Assembly: GCA_905372155.1 (NCBI GenBank)
Contig: CAJPNZ010000003.1
Span: 33,682 to 97,681 of the forward strand
DNA from: Propionibacteriaceae bacterium
Lineage (GTDB): Bacteria > Actinomycetota > Actinomycetes > Propionibacteriales > Propionibacteriaceae
DNA length: 64,000 bases
Direction of reading: 5' to 3'
The stretch's first letter is position 1, and every line of letters starts with the position of its first letter. Under the pieces are notes generated by a model that was not told the DNA's origin, ran no database searches, and saw only the letters and a list, made by a program, of their open reading frames with translations. A program made the position numbers and the translations under genes. Below, one piece after another: positions 17,007-25,811 of the stretch.

Positions 17007-17485
17007 CTACCGAAGGACTCCCCACATCCGCTTGGCCGCCGCCTCCACCACCTTCGATTCTCTCGCCATGTGTGTGCGGATCCCCCGCTGCACCGACTGA
17101 GTGGGCTCTCCCACCGAGGTGTCACTCAGCAGAAAAAGCGGCGCCTGCGTCAGGTCATGGATTCGGAGTTCCCAAGTGCTCCCGGAACAACGAACCTGTG
17201 GCCTGGGCAGGCCCGAACTCAAGGCTGACCGGGCCGAGGATGACCGGCATCTCATCGCCCACCTGATTGAACAAGGTACGACGACTGACATCCACTGCAG
17301 CCGCAAGAATATCCACGGTAAACCCGTCGGGTCCGCGCTCCGGGGCGAGCGAGACGGCGGTCCCCTGGATGCGTTTCGACTGACGCAGCAGCCGACGTTG
17401 GGTCGGCGTCAACGACCGGGAGGACAGCGTGGGTTGCGACGACCCAACCGTTCCCCGAATTGTTCGGGCACGCAATCCGGGACCA
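17007..17485 (-). pseudogene. TetR-family regulator, frameshifted
   Basis: The N-terminal DNA-binding region is readable: SLAPERGPDGFTVDILAAA followed by VDVSRRTLFNQVGDEM, a typical TetR helix-turn-helix. The frame then ends near 17155. The continuation APLFLLSDTSVGEPTQSVQ and IRTHMARESKVVEAAAKR is in another frame ending at 17007, so at least one frameshift separates them. The 5' end is unclear (no convincing start before about 17485). The C-terminal ligand domain looks shortened. Its original target is not evident. Confidence 0.62.
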
Positions 17486-17486
17486 A

Positions 17487-18614
17487 TCAGCTGTGCCGGC
17501 TCACGACGATGGCTCGGGCACCGTCCTGGGTGCGGGCGAGAATGATGGTGGCGTGGGAGTCGCCCCTCGGTTTCAGCTGTCTCCGCAGGGCGGCGGGATC
17601 GACGTCGATGGCTCGGCGTTTGATCTCCAGGCTCCCAATCCTGTGGGCCTTCACCCAGCGTTTGAGGATGGGCAGGTCGTAGTCGAGGACCTCGAGAACC
17701 CGGAAGTCGGTCACGAAGGGGCTGGCGATCGGGGCATCGGAGGTGACGTAGGCGACGCCCGGGGCCAAGAGTCGGGCAGCGGGGGCGGCCTCCGCGACGA
17801 GCCCCGCCCGGATCACCGCGTTGTCCGGTTCGTGGACCCAGTCCCCCAGCGACCCCACCGGCAGCGGATCTGCCCCGGACCTCAGGGTGTGCACCATACC
17901 GCTGCGCATCACGACCGCTCGGGGCCCGGCTTCCAGGAAATTCCACAGCGATGTCTCGACGAGGTCGCCGTCCGCCGAGACCCACGCCGCCGCCACATGC
18001 TCCGGGATGAGTTCCTTCGGCAGGCCCGGGCCGAGCTTAACCGCGGTGCGCCAATCGCCGCGCAGATGGTTCTCCACCAAGGACCATGGCGGGGTGAACT
18101 GGTTCACGTCCCAGGTGCGCCCCCGGGTGGTGCGGCGGGCGGGATCGAGGAAGATTCCTGCCCCGGGCGGCACCTCGACGTCCTCGGCGCGCCCCTCGAT
18201 GACCCTGGCATCCAATTCGCGGAGGTTCGCCGTCGCGAAGGCAGCGGTCGTCGGGTCGACCTCGACGGCATGCACCCTCAGCCCTGCTTGGGCGAAGGCC
18301 ATCGCATCCACCCCCAGGCCGCAGCCCAGGTCCCACAGCTCAGTGACCCCGGCCTCCTTGAACAGGGCGGCCCGCCACCGGGCCACCACCCAGCGGGTCG
18401 CCTGCTCCAGCCCGTCGGGGGTGAAGAACATCCGGTCCGCCATCGGCAGTTTTTCCCGGGCCCGTCGCCTCAGGGCCACCTGGGTCAGGGCGGCGGCGGC
18501 CAGCTCCGGTGGGAAACGCCGCCGCATCCGCTCGGCGGCGCCGAGCGAATCCGGATCGGCCTCCGCGGCCGCCATCTCCAGGGCCAGGGCGCCGTCGTCG
18601 CTCAGAATGTCCAC
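17487..18614 (-). CDS. Class I SAM-dependent methyltransferase with THUMP-like domain
   Basis: This 375-residue protein has an N-terminal helical part (FFTPDGLEQATRWVVARWRA), a Rossmann SAM-binding core with LWDLGCGLGVDAMAF (motif I) and AVEVDPTTAAFA (motif II), then FLDPARR in the motif IV position. The C-terminal part is the THUMP-like domain found in this family. Such proteins are predicted RNA or nucleic-acid methyltransferases; the substrate is unknown. A decayed copy of its 3' end lies 0.8 kb further on. Repeats fill the upstream intergenic region. Confidence 0.85.
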   Translation of the reverse strand: MDILSDDGALALEMAAAEADPDSLGAAERMRRRFPPELAAAALTQVALRRRAREKLPMADRMFFTPDGLEQATRWVVARWRAALFKEAGVTELWDLGCGLGVDAMAFAQAGLRVHAVEVDPTTAAFATANLRELDARVIEGRAEDVEVPPGAGIFLDPARRTTRGRTWDVNQFTPPWSLVENHLRGDWRTAVKLGPGLPKELIPEHVAAAWVSADGDLVETSLWNFLEAGPRAVVMRSGMVHTLRSGADPLPVGSLGDWVHEPDNAVIRAGLVAEAAPAARLLAPGVAYVTSDAPIASPFVTDFRVLEVLDYDLPILKRWVKAHRIGSLEIKRRAIDVDPAALRRQLKPRGDSHATIILARTQDGARAIVVSRHS

Positions 18615-18642
18615 ACACGCAGCCTAGGGGTTCCCCACCCGA

Positions 18643-18850
18643 AGCCGGCTGAACCGGCCTGCGAGCACACCCTTCCCGAAGTTGGTTGAGCCGGCCTGCG
18701 AGCGTCAGCGAGCCGGCCGAGTCGAAACCAAGGCCTCCGTGGCCGGGTCTGTCACTCAACCACCAAAGTGGTTTCGACACGGGCCGCTCCTTCGTCGCGG
18801 CCCGGCTCAACCAGCTTTACCCTTCCGAAGCCGGTTGAACCGGCCGTATC
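18643..18850. repeat. Bipartite palindromic intergenic repeat (copy A)
   Basis: The 301-bp gap between the methyltransferase and S4 genes holds no gene. Left-arm units (AAGCCGGCTGAACCGGCC, AAGTTGGTTGAGCCGGCC) lead to GAGTCGAAACCA. After a 35-bp spacer the right arm TGGTTTCGACACGGGCC ends in GGCTCAACCAGCTT, the inverse of the left arm. The same element recurs at 54741-54985 and, as a half-copy, at 60128-60245, always between genes. It resembles a REP/MITE-type element. Confidence 0.8.
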
Positions 18851-18915
18851 GGAACCACCCGGTTCGCGGAAGCCTGCCGGTCGGTGCTCATCCGCGAGCC
18901 TCCTAGAATCTCCGC

Positions 18916-19275
18916 ATGACCCGAATCGACGTGTGGTTGTGGAGCGTCCGGCTTTTCAAGACCCGTTCGCTGGCGACGAAGGCCGTCACAGGAGGGCACG
19001 TCCGGCTCAACGGTGACCCCGTCAAACCGGCACACGCGGTCAGGCCCGGGGATCGCGTCACCGTGAAGGAGCCCGGCTGGACGCGGGAGTTCGAGGTGGT
19101 GGAGTTGCTGAGCAAGCGGGTCGGTGCGCCCATCGCGCGGAAGGCCTACGTCGACCACTCCCCCGAACGTCCCGCGTTCCTCAACGTCCCGGTTGCCAAG
19201 CGTGACCGCGGCGCCGGTCGCCCGACGAAGAAGGACCGCCGCGCCATCGACAGGCTGATGGGATCGGGGGATTGA
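18916..19275 (+). CDS. S4-domain RNA-binding protein (Hsp15-like)
   Basis: This 119-residue protein has an S4 RNA-binding domain (MTRIDVWLWSVRLFKTRSLA, then GGHVRLNGDPVKPAHAVRPGD) and a basic tail (KRDRGAGRPTKKDRRAIDRL). E. coli Hsp15 (HslR) binds stalled 50S subunits carrying nascent chains; the same layout suggests a related ribosome-rescue role. It is a single gene following the repeat region and faces the ABC ATPase gene. Confidence 0.86.
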   Translation: MTRIDVWLWSVRLFKTRSLATKAVTGGHVRLNGDPVKPAHAVRPGDRVTVKEPGWTREFEVVELLSKRVGAPIARKAYVDHSPERPAFLNVPVAKRDRGAGRPTKKDRRAIDRLMGSGD

Positions 19276-19316
19276 AGGTTCCCCCCCCGGATCGACCAGC
19301 TCGTGCCGGGAAACCC

Positions 19317-21077
19317 CTACTGGTCCAGTTCGCGGGTGTCGATTTCCACGACCTCGTCGCCCAGTGCCTCCAGCAGGCGGTGACGTTCCTCACGCCGTTC
19401 GCGCTGCTCGACGGGATTCGGGACGGGGGCAGCTGCCAGGAGCCGTTTGGTGTACTCCTCCTGGGGGTCGAGCAGCACCTGTGCGCGAGCCCCTTTCTCG
19501 ACGATCTTGCCGTGCTGCATCACGACGACCCGGTGGGCAAGGGAGTCGATGACGGCCAGGTCGTGACTGATGAACAGGCAGGCGAACCCGAAGTCGCGTT
19601 GGAGGTCGGTCAGCATTCCCAGCACCTGGGCCTGCACCGAGACGTCGAGGGCCGATGTGGGCTCGTCGGCGATCAGCAGGTCCGGACTCAGCGAGAGCGC
19701 GCGGGCGATCGAGACGCGCTGCCGCTGACCGCCGGAGAGTTCGTGCGGGTAGCGGTTGAAGGCGCTCCTCGGGAGCTCGACGGCCTCCAGCAGTTCATAG
19801 ACCCGCTTCTGCCGCGACGCCTTGTTCCCGATCCTGTGCACCTCCAGGGGTTCGGAGATGACGTCGCCGATGGGCAGGCGTGGATTGAGGGATGCGGCCG
19901 GGTCCTGGAAGATCACCCCGATGCGGCGCCGCAGCTCCTTCAGGTTTCGCCCCCGTGAGCCCTTCTTCGGGCCGGTTCCCCGGACCAGTTCCTGGCCGAG
20001 CACCTTCACGTTGCCCCCAGCGGCTGGGATCAGCCCCAGCAGCGCCCTGCCGATGGTCGATTTCCCGGAGCCGGACTCCCCCACCAGGCCGACGATCTCA
20101 CCGCGTTTCACGTCGAAGGTGACGCCGTCGACGGCGCGGAACGGTCTTTTTCCGGTGCGTTTGTACTCCACGACCAGTTCATTGACATCGAGTGCCGATT
20201 CGGCATCCTCGGCTACGTCGTGCGGTGCGGAACCGAACTGGCCGTGTCCCGCCCCCAAGTGCGGCACCGCGTCCAGAAGTTTCTTGGTGTAGGGGTGCTG
20301 CGGGTTGAGGAGGACCTCCTCCGCCGTACCGCGTTCGACGATGTTGCCCTTGAACATCACCGCGACCCGGTCCGCCATGTCCGCCACGACGCCCATGTTG
20401 TGGGTGATGAGCAGGATTCCGGTGTTCAGCTTCTCCTTCAGCGACCTCAGCAGGTCGAGGATGTCGGCCTGCACGGTCACGTCGAGGGCCGTGGTGGGTT
20501 CGTCGGCGATGATCACCTCGGGATCGCAGGCAAGGGCCATGGCGATCACCACGCGTTGCCGCATGCCGCCCGACAGCTCGTGGGGGTACTGCTTGACGCG
20601 CCGTTCCGCGTTCGGGATGCCGACGGCGTTGAGCAGGTCGATCGCCTTCTGCCAGGCGACCTCGCCGTGGGCGACGTTGTGCACCTCCATTGATTCGGTG
20701 AGTTGCTCGCCGATCTTGATGACCGGGTTGAGGGCGGTCATCGGTTCCTGGAAGACCATGGCCACGCGGTTGCCGCGCAAGCCACGCAGCTGCCGGGGGG
20801 CGAGTTTCGAGATGGCCTTGTCGGCCACCATCGTCTCCCCCGTGATACGGGCGGTCTTCGGCAGCAGGCCGAGGGCAGTGGTCGCGGTGACCGACTTGCC
20901 GGAACCGGATTCACCCACCAGGGCCACCACCTCGCCGGGCTTGACCACGAGGCTGACGCCCTTGACGGCCTGGACCCGCCCGAACTCGGTTCGGAAGCTG
21001 ACGTCCAGTTCCTTGAACTGGAGTACCGGCTCGATTTCTTCGGCGGACGGAGTGGTCTCGTTGACTTCAGTGCTCAT
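19317..21077 (-). CDS. Oligopeptide ABC transporter, fused dual ATP-binding subunit
   Basis: This 586-residue protein is a fusion of two ABC ATPases (DppD-like then DppF-like). The first has Walker A GESGSGKS, LSGGMRQRVVIAMALA and VIIADEPTTALD. The second has GESGSGKSTIGRALLG, LSGGQRQRVSIARA and LLIADEPTSALD. The linker around residues 290-330 carries the oligopeptide-type motif YTKKLLDAVPHLG. I chose the ATG at 21077 because it starts MSTEVNE just after the permease stop. It is the last gene of the SBP-permease-permease-ATPase operon. Confidence 0.93.
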   Translation of the reverse strand: MSTEVNETTPSAEEIEPVLQFKELDVSFRTEFGRVQAVKGVSLVVKPGEVVALVGESGSGKSVTATTALGLLPKTARITGETMVADKAISKLAPRQLRGLRGNRVAMVFQEPMTALNPVIKIGEQLTESMEVHNVAHGEVAWQKAIDLLNAVGIPNAERRVKQYPHELSGGMRQRVVIAMALACDPEVIIADEPTTALDVTVQADILDLLRSLKEKLNTGILLITHNMGVVADMADRVAVMFKGNIVERGTAEEVLLNPQHPYTKKLLDAVPHLGAGHGQFGSAPHDVAEDAESALDVNELVVEYKRTGKRPFRAVDGVTFDVKRGEIVGLVGESGSGKSTIGRALLGLIPAAGGNVKVLGQELVRGTGPKKGSRGRNLKELRRRIGVIFQDPAASLNPRLPIGDVISEPLEVHRIGNKASRQKRVYELLEAVELPRSAFNRYPHELSGGQRQRVSIARALSLSPDLLIADEPTSALDVSVQAQVLGMLTDLQRDFGFACLFISHDLAVIDSLAHRVVVMQHGKIVEKGARAQVLLDPQEEYTKRLLAAAPVPNPVEQRERREERHRLLEALGDEVVEIDTRELDQ

Positions 21078-21088
21078 TTTCTTTCCCC

Positions 21089-22117
21089 TCAGTCCATCTG
21101 CTGCCGCGGGTCGAAGGCGTCGCGCAGGCCGTCGCCGATGAAGTTGACGCACAGGGCGATGGTCAGGATGAACAGGCCCGGCCACCAGAACAGCCAGGGC
21201 CGGGTGTCCATGGCCTCCTGGTTCTGGGAGATCAGCAGACCCAGCGACGATTCCGGGGCACGCACACCGAACCCCAGGTAGGACAGCGCCGTCTCCAACA
21301 GGATGGCCGAGGCGATCAGCAGCGTCGAGTTCACAACAATGGTGCCGATGCAGTTCGGCAGGATGTGCCGGAAGATGATGCGCCAGTCAGATGTGCCGAT
21401 GGCCTTGGCGGCGTGCACGAACTCGCGTTCCCGCAACGAGAGCACCTCGCCGCGCACCAGGCGTGCCATCCCGGTCCACACCACGAGACCCAGGACGCAG
21501 GCCAGGACGTAGATGTTCGCACCGTCGACCATGCGCCCCAGCACAGCGGCCAGCACCAGCAGCGGAACGATGATCACCAAGTCCGTGGCACGCATCAGGA
21601 TGGATTCGATGCGGCCCCGGAAATAACCAGCCGCGCCGCCGATGAGGGTTCCGATCACGGTGGCGATCAGGCCCACCATGAAGGCGATGATCACGGATTT
21701 CTGGGTGCCCTGCATCACCAGGGCGAAGTAGTCCTTGCCGATGGTGTCCTGCCCGAAGGGATGCTCACCCAGGGTGAACGGCCACAACCGCAGGGTGGGT
21801 TCTCCGTTGGGGCTTCCCGGGGGAAAGGAGTAGAGGTCGACGTGGTTCTTCGGCCACCACCCCGGCAGAAAACCCACCCCCGTGGAGGAGAAGGCCAGCA
21901 GGATCACCAGGATCAGGATGGCGCTGGCGACCATCGCTCCCTTGTGGTGCAGGAAGCGGCGCCACACCAGCGAGCCCTGCGAATAGGACTTGTCGCCCGC
22001 CTTGTCGAGGTCCTCGTCGAGGTCGTAGTCGGCCGGCTCCGGGGCGTTCTGCTCCGGATCGGTCTGCTCGGAAATGGTCTGATCGGACATTTTCTCCTCG
22101 GATTCTTTGGCGCTCAT
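21089..22117 (-). CDS. Oligopeptide ABC transporter permease (DppC/OppC-like)
   Basis: This 342-residue permease has an acidic cytoplasmic N-terminus of about 65 residues (EQTDPEQNAPEPADYDLDED), an N-terminal membrane span (ASAILILVILLAFSS), the family HPFGQDTIGKDYFA motif and five more spans. The EAA coupling loop is in the region EREFVHAAKAIGTSDWRIIF. Its ATG overlaps the upstream permease stop by 4 nt. It pairs with the OppB-like protein to form the channel. Confidence 0.92.
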   Translation of the reverse strand: MSAKESEEKMSDQTISEQTDPEQNAPEPADYDLDEDLDKAGDKSYSQGSLVWRRFLHHKGAMVASAILILVILLAFSSTGVGFLPGWWPKNHVDLYSFPPGSPNGEPTLRLWPFTLGEHPFGQDTIGKDYFALVMQGTQKSVIIAFMVGLIATVIGTLIGGAAGYFRGRIESILMRATDLVIIVPLLVLAAVLGRMVDGANIYVLACVLGLVVWTGMARLVRGEVLSLREREFVHAAKAIGTSDWRIIFRHILPNCIGTIVVNSTLLIASAILLETALSYLGFGVRAPESSLGLLISQNQEAMDTRPWLFWWPGLFILTIALCVNFIGDGLRDAFDPRQQMD

Positions 22118-23634
22118 CGGGAGATCCTCGGGTCGAGGAAGGCATAGGCGAGGTCCGCCAGCATGTTCATCACCACGGCAGCCGTTCCGGTGACCAGGAA
22201 GAAGCCCATCACCCGCATTGGGTCGGCTGCCTGCAGACCCTCCTTGAACAAGGTGCCCATGCCCTGCCATGCGAAGACCGTCTCCGTGATGACGGCACCG
22301 CCGATGAGGTTGGCGAAGTCGAAGGCCACGATGGTGGCGAGTGGGATCAGGGCGTTGCGCAGCGCGTGGCGGGTAATGACCTTGCGCTCGGAGACGCCTT
22401 TGGAACGGGCGGTGCGGATGTAGTCCTGGTTCAGGACCTCCAGCATCGAGGCCCGCGTGTAGCGGGTGTAGGAGGCGATCGAGATCAGGGTCAGGGCGAT
22501 GGTGGGCAGCAGCAGGTGGGTGAGGCCGTCGATCGTCTCGCCCCACCACGTGGTGTCCAGGTTCGGTGTGGACGCCCCGATGGTTGAGATCGGGCGGCTC
22601 ACCTTGGCCAGGTAGGCCGCCCAGTTGCTGAGCAGGAGATCGATCAACGCCGCCAAGGAGGCGAGCAGACCTGTGATCGCCGAGGCGAAACTGGCCTGGC
22701 GCCTGGAGAAACCTCCCAGCAGCTGACCTGCCGCGATGCCGACCCCGATGGCGACGACCAACAGGCCGAGCAGCAGCGGAATGGAGGGGCTTTTCAGGAG
22801 AACTCCGCGCAGCACGGAATAGCCGACGATGCTCACCAGAGCGGTGGCTCCCACCGCGTTGCGCACCTTCTTGTTCTCGAAACCGCTGGTGAGCACGATC
22901 ATCAGGGCACCGATGCCAATCACCAACAGGATGTAGACCGGGATGCCGACCGCGGGGCGGCGGAACCAGCGTACGGCATCGAAGTAGATCATGATCCCGG
23001 CGAAGCTCACCGCCAGCGCACCGAATGTGATCAGGCGCCGCTTCCACGGGCCGCCGACGATCGCCGCGACTATGAAGGCGAGTACCAAGGCTGTCACCAC
23101 TATCGTCAACGGCGTGAAGCGGGCCTTCTCTATCCAGTTGTTGAACTCGATGGCGGCGTACTGCTTCAGCAGCACCGCGAACCAGAACACCGGGAGGGAG
23201 AAGAACACGAAGGCCATCATCGTGATGGCGTAGTCGAATCCGCTGTACTGCCGGATCGCGGTCAGGATACCCAGGATGACACCGGTGATGATGGCCAGGC
23301 AGGTGGCCAGGATCACCAACCGGATCGAGACCCCGGCCGCCGAGGCGATCAGGGCGTTGACGGATTGACCGTTCGACGCGGTGCCCAGGTCACACTGCCC
23401 GTACAGGCACTTGGCTGCTCCTCCGATCCAGTTCAGGTAACGCTCGTACCAAGGCTTGTCGAGCCCCAGGAGGAGGGTGCGCTGACGAATCAGGTTGTCC
23501 CTGTTGGGCGAGTTCGATTCACGCAGATCCGCCAGTGGGTCGCCGGCGTTGATCACCAGGATGAACATCAGCAAGGAGCCCAGCAGGAGAACCAACAACG
23601 AGATTCCCAAGCGTTTGGCAATGTACTTGATCAC
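22114..23634 (-). CDS. Oligopeptide ABC transporter permease (DppB/OppB-like) with internal insertion
   Basis: The protein has 506 residues, whereas family members usually have 310-340. The start (MIKYIAKRLGISLLVLLLGS), the DP-rich first loop and the C-terminal EAA region (DYIRTARSKGVSERKVI, FAWQGMGTLF) are standard. Between about residues 165 and 345 an additional block is inserted. It contains several hydrophobic segments (TIVVTALVLAFIVAAIVGG, YILLVIGIGALMIVL, IPLLLGLLVVAIGVGIAA) and so adds membrane spans before the conserved core resumes. It is the first permease gene after the SBP gene and a strong hairpin. Confidence 0.88.
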   Translation of the reverse strand: MIKYIAKRLGISLLVLLLGSLLMFILVINAGDPLADLRESNSPNRDNLIRQRTLLLGLDKPWYERYLNWIGGAAKCLYGQCDLGTASNGQSVNALIASAAGVSIRLVILATCLAIITGVILGILTAIRQYSGFDYAITMMAFVFFSLPVFWFAVLLKQYAAIEFNNWIEKARFTPLTIVVTALVLAFIVAAIVGGPWKRRLITFGALAVSFAGIMIYFDAVRWFRRPAVGIPVYILLVIGIGALMIVLTSGFENKKVRNAVGATALVSIVGYSVLRGVLLKSPSIPLLLGLLVVAIGVGIAAGQLLGGFSRRQASFASAITGLLASLAALIDLLLSNWAAYLAKVSRPISTIGASTPNLDTTWWGETIDGLTHLLLPTIALTLISIASYTRYTRASMLEVLNQDYIRTARSKGVSERKVITRHALRNALIPLATIVAFDFANLIGGAVITETVFAWQGMGTLFKEGLQAADPMRVMGFFLVTGTAAVVMNMLADLAYAFLDPRISR

Positions 23635-23766
23635 GAAAGTTCCTTTTCAGGAGGCTGCCGGGCCAACGCCCGGCTGACCCATAGCGCCAGATAATAGAGC
23701 ACTTGAAGGCAACCCCGCGCCAGTCCTGGTCCAGGCTTTGGGACGCTCAGTCTCCCTCTCCAACGG

Positions 23767-23804
23767 CCGAGGGGGTGGATGGCCGCGGCCATCCACCCCC
23801 TCGG
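23767..23804 (-). terminator. Hairpin between SBP and permease genes
   Basis: A 38-bp perfect palindrome (19-bp arms, CCGAGGGGGTGGATGGCCG and its inverse) lies 25 nt after the SBP stop and 133 nt before the permease start. It probably acts as a partial terminator that leaves the binding protein in excess over the membrane subunits, as is common in such operons. It could also stabilise the SBP mRNA 3' end. Confidence 0.8.
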
Positions 23805-23828
23805 TCGTCTCGGCAGATCAGTTCTGCA

Positions 23829-25658
23829 TCAACGCATCTGCCACTGGAAGGCGTTCCAGGAAACCGTGGACTGGGCCGCGGTGACCCTCACGTTGCGCAC
23901 CTTGGAACTCCACGCCACCACCCCGGGATGGGAGTAGAGCGGGATGTTGAACAGCGTGTCCCACAGCTCTTTCTCGATGACCGTGGTCTGCTCCACCTGC
24001 TCCTTGGAATCGAGGGTGTTGGTCAGCTTGTCCCAGGCCTGATCGACCTTGGTGTTGGAGTACTGGCCGTAGTTCTGAGGCCTGCCGGTCGCCTGGATGT
24101 TCTGACCGGTGGTGATGAGCCCGGACCCGGCCCAGGCGTACAGCGCCACCTCGTAGTCGCCCTTCACGATCGCGTTCTCGAAGAAGTCCTGGGCGGCTGC
24201 GTCCACCACATCGAAACCGGCGTCCTTGCAGGAAGATTGGATGGCCGCGACGGTCTCCGTACGCCGCTGGTTGCCCGCCTTGTAGCCGATTCGAACCTTG
24301 ACCGGGGTCTGGACACCGCTCTCCGCCACCAGCTGCTTGGACTTCTCGATGTCGACCTGGTCGTAGCGACCGTCGTAGGACTTGGAGGTGACTTCCTTGT
24401 AGTTCGGCTGGAAGGGCAGGACCTCGCGGGCGTTCAGCAGCTGCGCGTCGTCCTTGATCGGCTTGATGAGTCGATCAAGGATGGTCTGGCGCGGCACGCA
24501 GTACGCGAAGGCCTCACGCAGCTTCTTGCCGCCCTGGGAGTCGGAGAAGACGTTGCTGTCACGGAAGTTGAAATCCAGGTGCTCCCATGTCATCTCCGAG
24601 GTGGTGGCCATCTGGACGGAGGAACCGATGCCCTGCAACCGCTTGACGGTGTCGGTTGTGGCCTGCGGGCGGATCACGTCCAGGTCGCCGTTCTGCAGCG
24701 ACTGCGACATCTGGTTGTCAGCCACGTAGGAGAACACCAGGTTTTTCGTTCCGGCCGGAGTGCCCCAGTAGTTCGGGTTCGCCTCGAGGGTGAGTGTGGT
24801 GTCCTTCCAGCCACCCTGCTTCAGCTGGTAGCGGTTCGAGGACGGGATGAGGGACGCGTCGGGAAGCTCGCCCGGCTGGAAGATCCATCCTTCGTTCCAG
24901 AACTTGGCCGCCGACTTCACGGTTTCCACGTCACGGTTCAGGATGGCCGTTGCCAGGGCATCCGGCTCCAGACCGGACTGCTTGGCCACGACGTGCGCCG
25001 GAAGGGGGCCGTTCAGAACTGCCTTGTAGTCCGGGTACTGCCCCTTGAACTTGATGGTGAACGTCTTGGAGCCCGCCTCGCCCTGCGGCCCCTCGGGGAC
25101 ATGCTCGGAGAAGGTCGTGGAGACGTGGTTGAACACTGCTTCCGCGTCCTTGTTCTGGCCGCTCGCCAGGCCAGGGACCAGGAACTCGGGGTTCTGGGCC
25201 GCCCAGTCCAGCAGGTAGTCGTTGATGGTGATCGGGGTGCCGTCAGACCATTTCGCGTTGTCGGCGATGGTGTACTTCACCTCGAGCGGTTCCTTGTTCA
25301 CCACCTCGGAGGTTCCGAACTCCTTGTCCTCGCAGACGGTGCCGTCGGTACCGAAGTACCAAAAATTGCCGAACATCTGCTCGGCGACCACCGAATTGTA
25401 GGTGGAGTAGGTGGCGTTGGTGACGTTGTTGTACCCACTCCAGTTGCCGGGACCGGGGCTGTAGACCACCTGGCCGTCGGCAGTTTCCTTGATGCCTGCG
25501 TCGCGAACGCAGGGATCGCCGCCTCCGACGACGGTATCCGCTGCTCCGGGACTGCTGTTCTCTGCGTCGGGCCCCTCTTCTCCACTGGTGCAGGCGCCGA
25601 GCATCAGTGCTCCACTCACCAGCACAGCCAGGGCCACCTTGGCTCCCCTGAACTTCAT
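23829..25658 (-). CDS. Oligopeptide ABC transporter substrate-binding lipoprotein (SBP family 5)
   Basis: This 609-residue lipoprotein has signal MKFRGAKVALAVLVSGALML and lipobox LGAC, followed by an acidic linker (TSGEEGPDAENSSPG). The body is family 5 SBP (DppA/OppA-like): YTIADNAKWSDGTPI and the block LREAFAYCVPRQTILDRL are characteristic. I chose the ATG at 25658 because of the AAGGAG before it and the signal peptide. It heads the oligopeptide transport operon. A 15-bp palindrome lies 117 nt upstream. Confidence 0.92.
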   Translation of the reverse strand: MKFRGAKVALAVLVSGALMLGACTSGEEGPDAENSSPGAADTVVGGGDPCVRDAGIKETADGQVVYSPGPGNWSGYNNVTNATYSTYNSVVAEQMFGNFWYFGTDGTVCEDKEFGTSEVVNKEPLEVKYTIADNAKWSDGTPITINDYLLDWAAQNPEFLVPGLASGQNKDAEAVFNHVSTTFSEHVPEGPQGEAGSKTFTIKFKGQYPDYKAVLNGPLPAHVVAKQSGLEPDALATAILNRDVETVKSAAKFWNEGWIFQPGELPDASLIPSSNRYQLKQGGWKDTTLTLEANPNYWGTPAGTKNLVFSYVADNQMSQSLQNGDLDVIRPQATTDTVKRLQGIGSSVQMATTSEMTWEHLDFNFRDSNVFSDSQGGKKLREAFAYCVPRQTILDRLIKPIKDDAQLLNAREVLPFQPNYKEVTSKSYDGRYDQVDIEKSKQLVAESGVQTPVKVRIGYKAGNQRRTETVAAIQSSCKDAGFDVVDAAAQDFFENAIVKGDYEVALYAWAGSGLITTGQNIQATGRPQNYGQYSNTKVDQAWDKLTNTLDSKEQVEQTTVIEKELWDTLFNIPLYSHPGVVAWSSKVRNVRVTAAQSTVSWNAFQWQMR

Positions 25659-25774
25659 GTTTTCTCCTTGTCGTGAGCCGACATGCGGTCCCACCACAGG
25701 ACCGGTTGGCATCGGACCCTAGTGGTAGCCGAAGTCATCGCATACCCCGGGGGTCGGTTGTGAGACGGATTGTT

Positions 25775-25789
25775 ACGTATCTGATACGT
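25775..25789. promoter_or_regulatory. Perfect 15-bp palindrome, candidate operator of oligopeptide operon
   Basis: ACGTATC-T-GATACGT is a perfect inverted repeat with a one-base centre. It lies in the 153-bp gap between the tsaD stop and the SBP start, on the promoter side of the transport operon. Length and symmetry suit a dimeric repressor such as a GntR- or TetR-type protein; the binder is unknown. Confidence 0.5.
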
Positions 25790-25811
25790 GGGAGCCTTCA
25801 TCACACCACGG

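Noticed and set aside
19270..19300. Poly-C tract after the S4 gene as a phase-variable site
   Set aside because: The C-run is short (8 to 9) and lies between convergent genes where it affects no reading frame.
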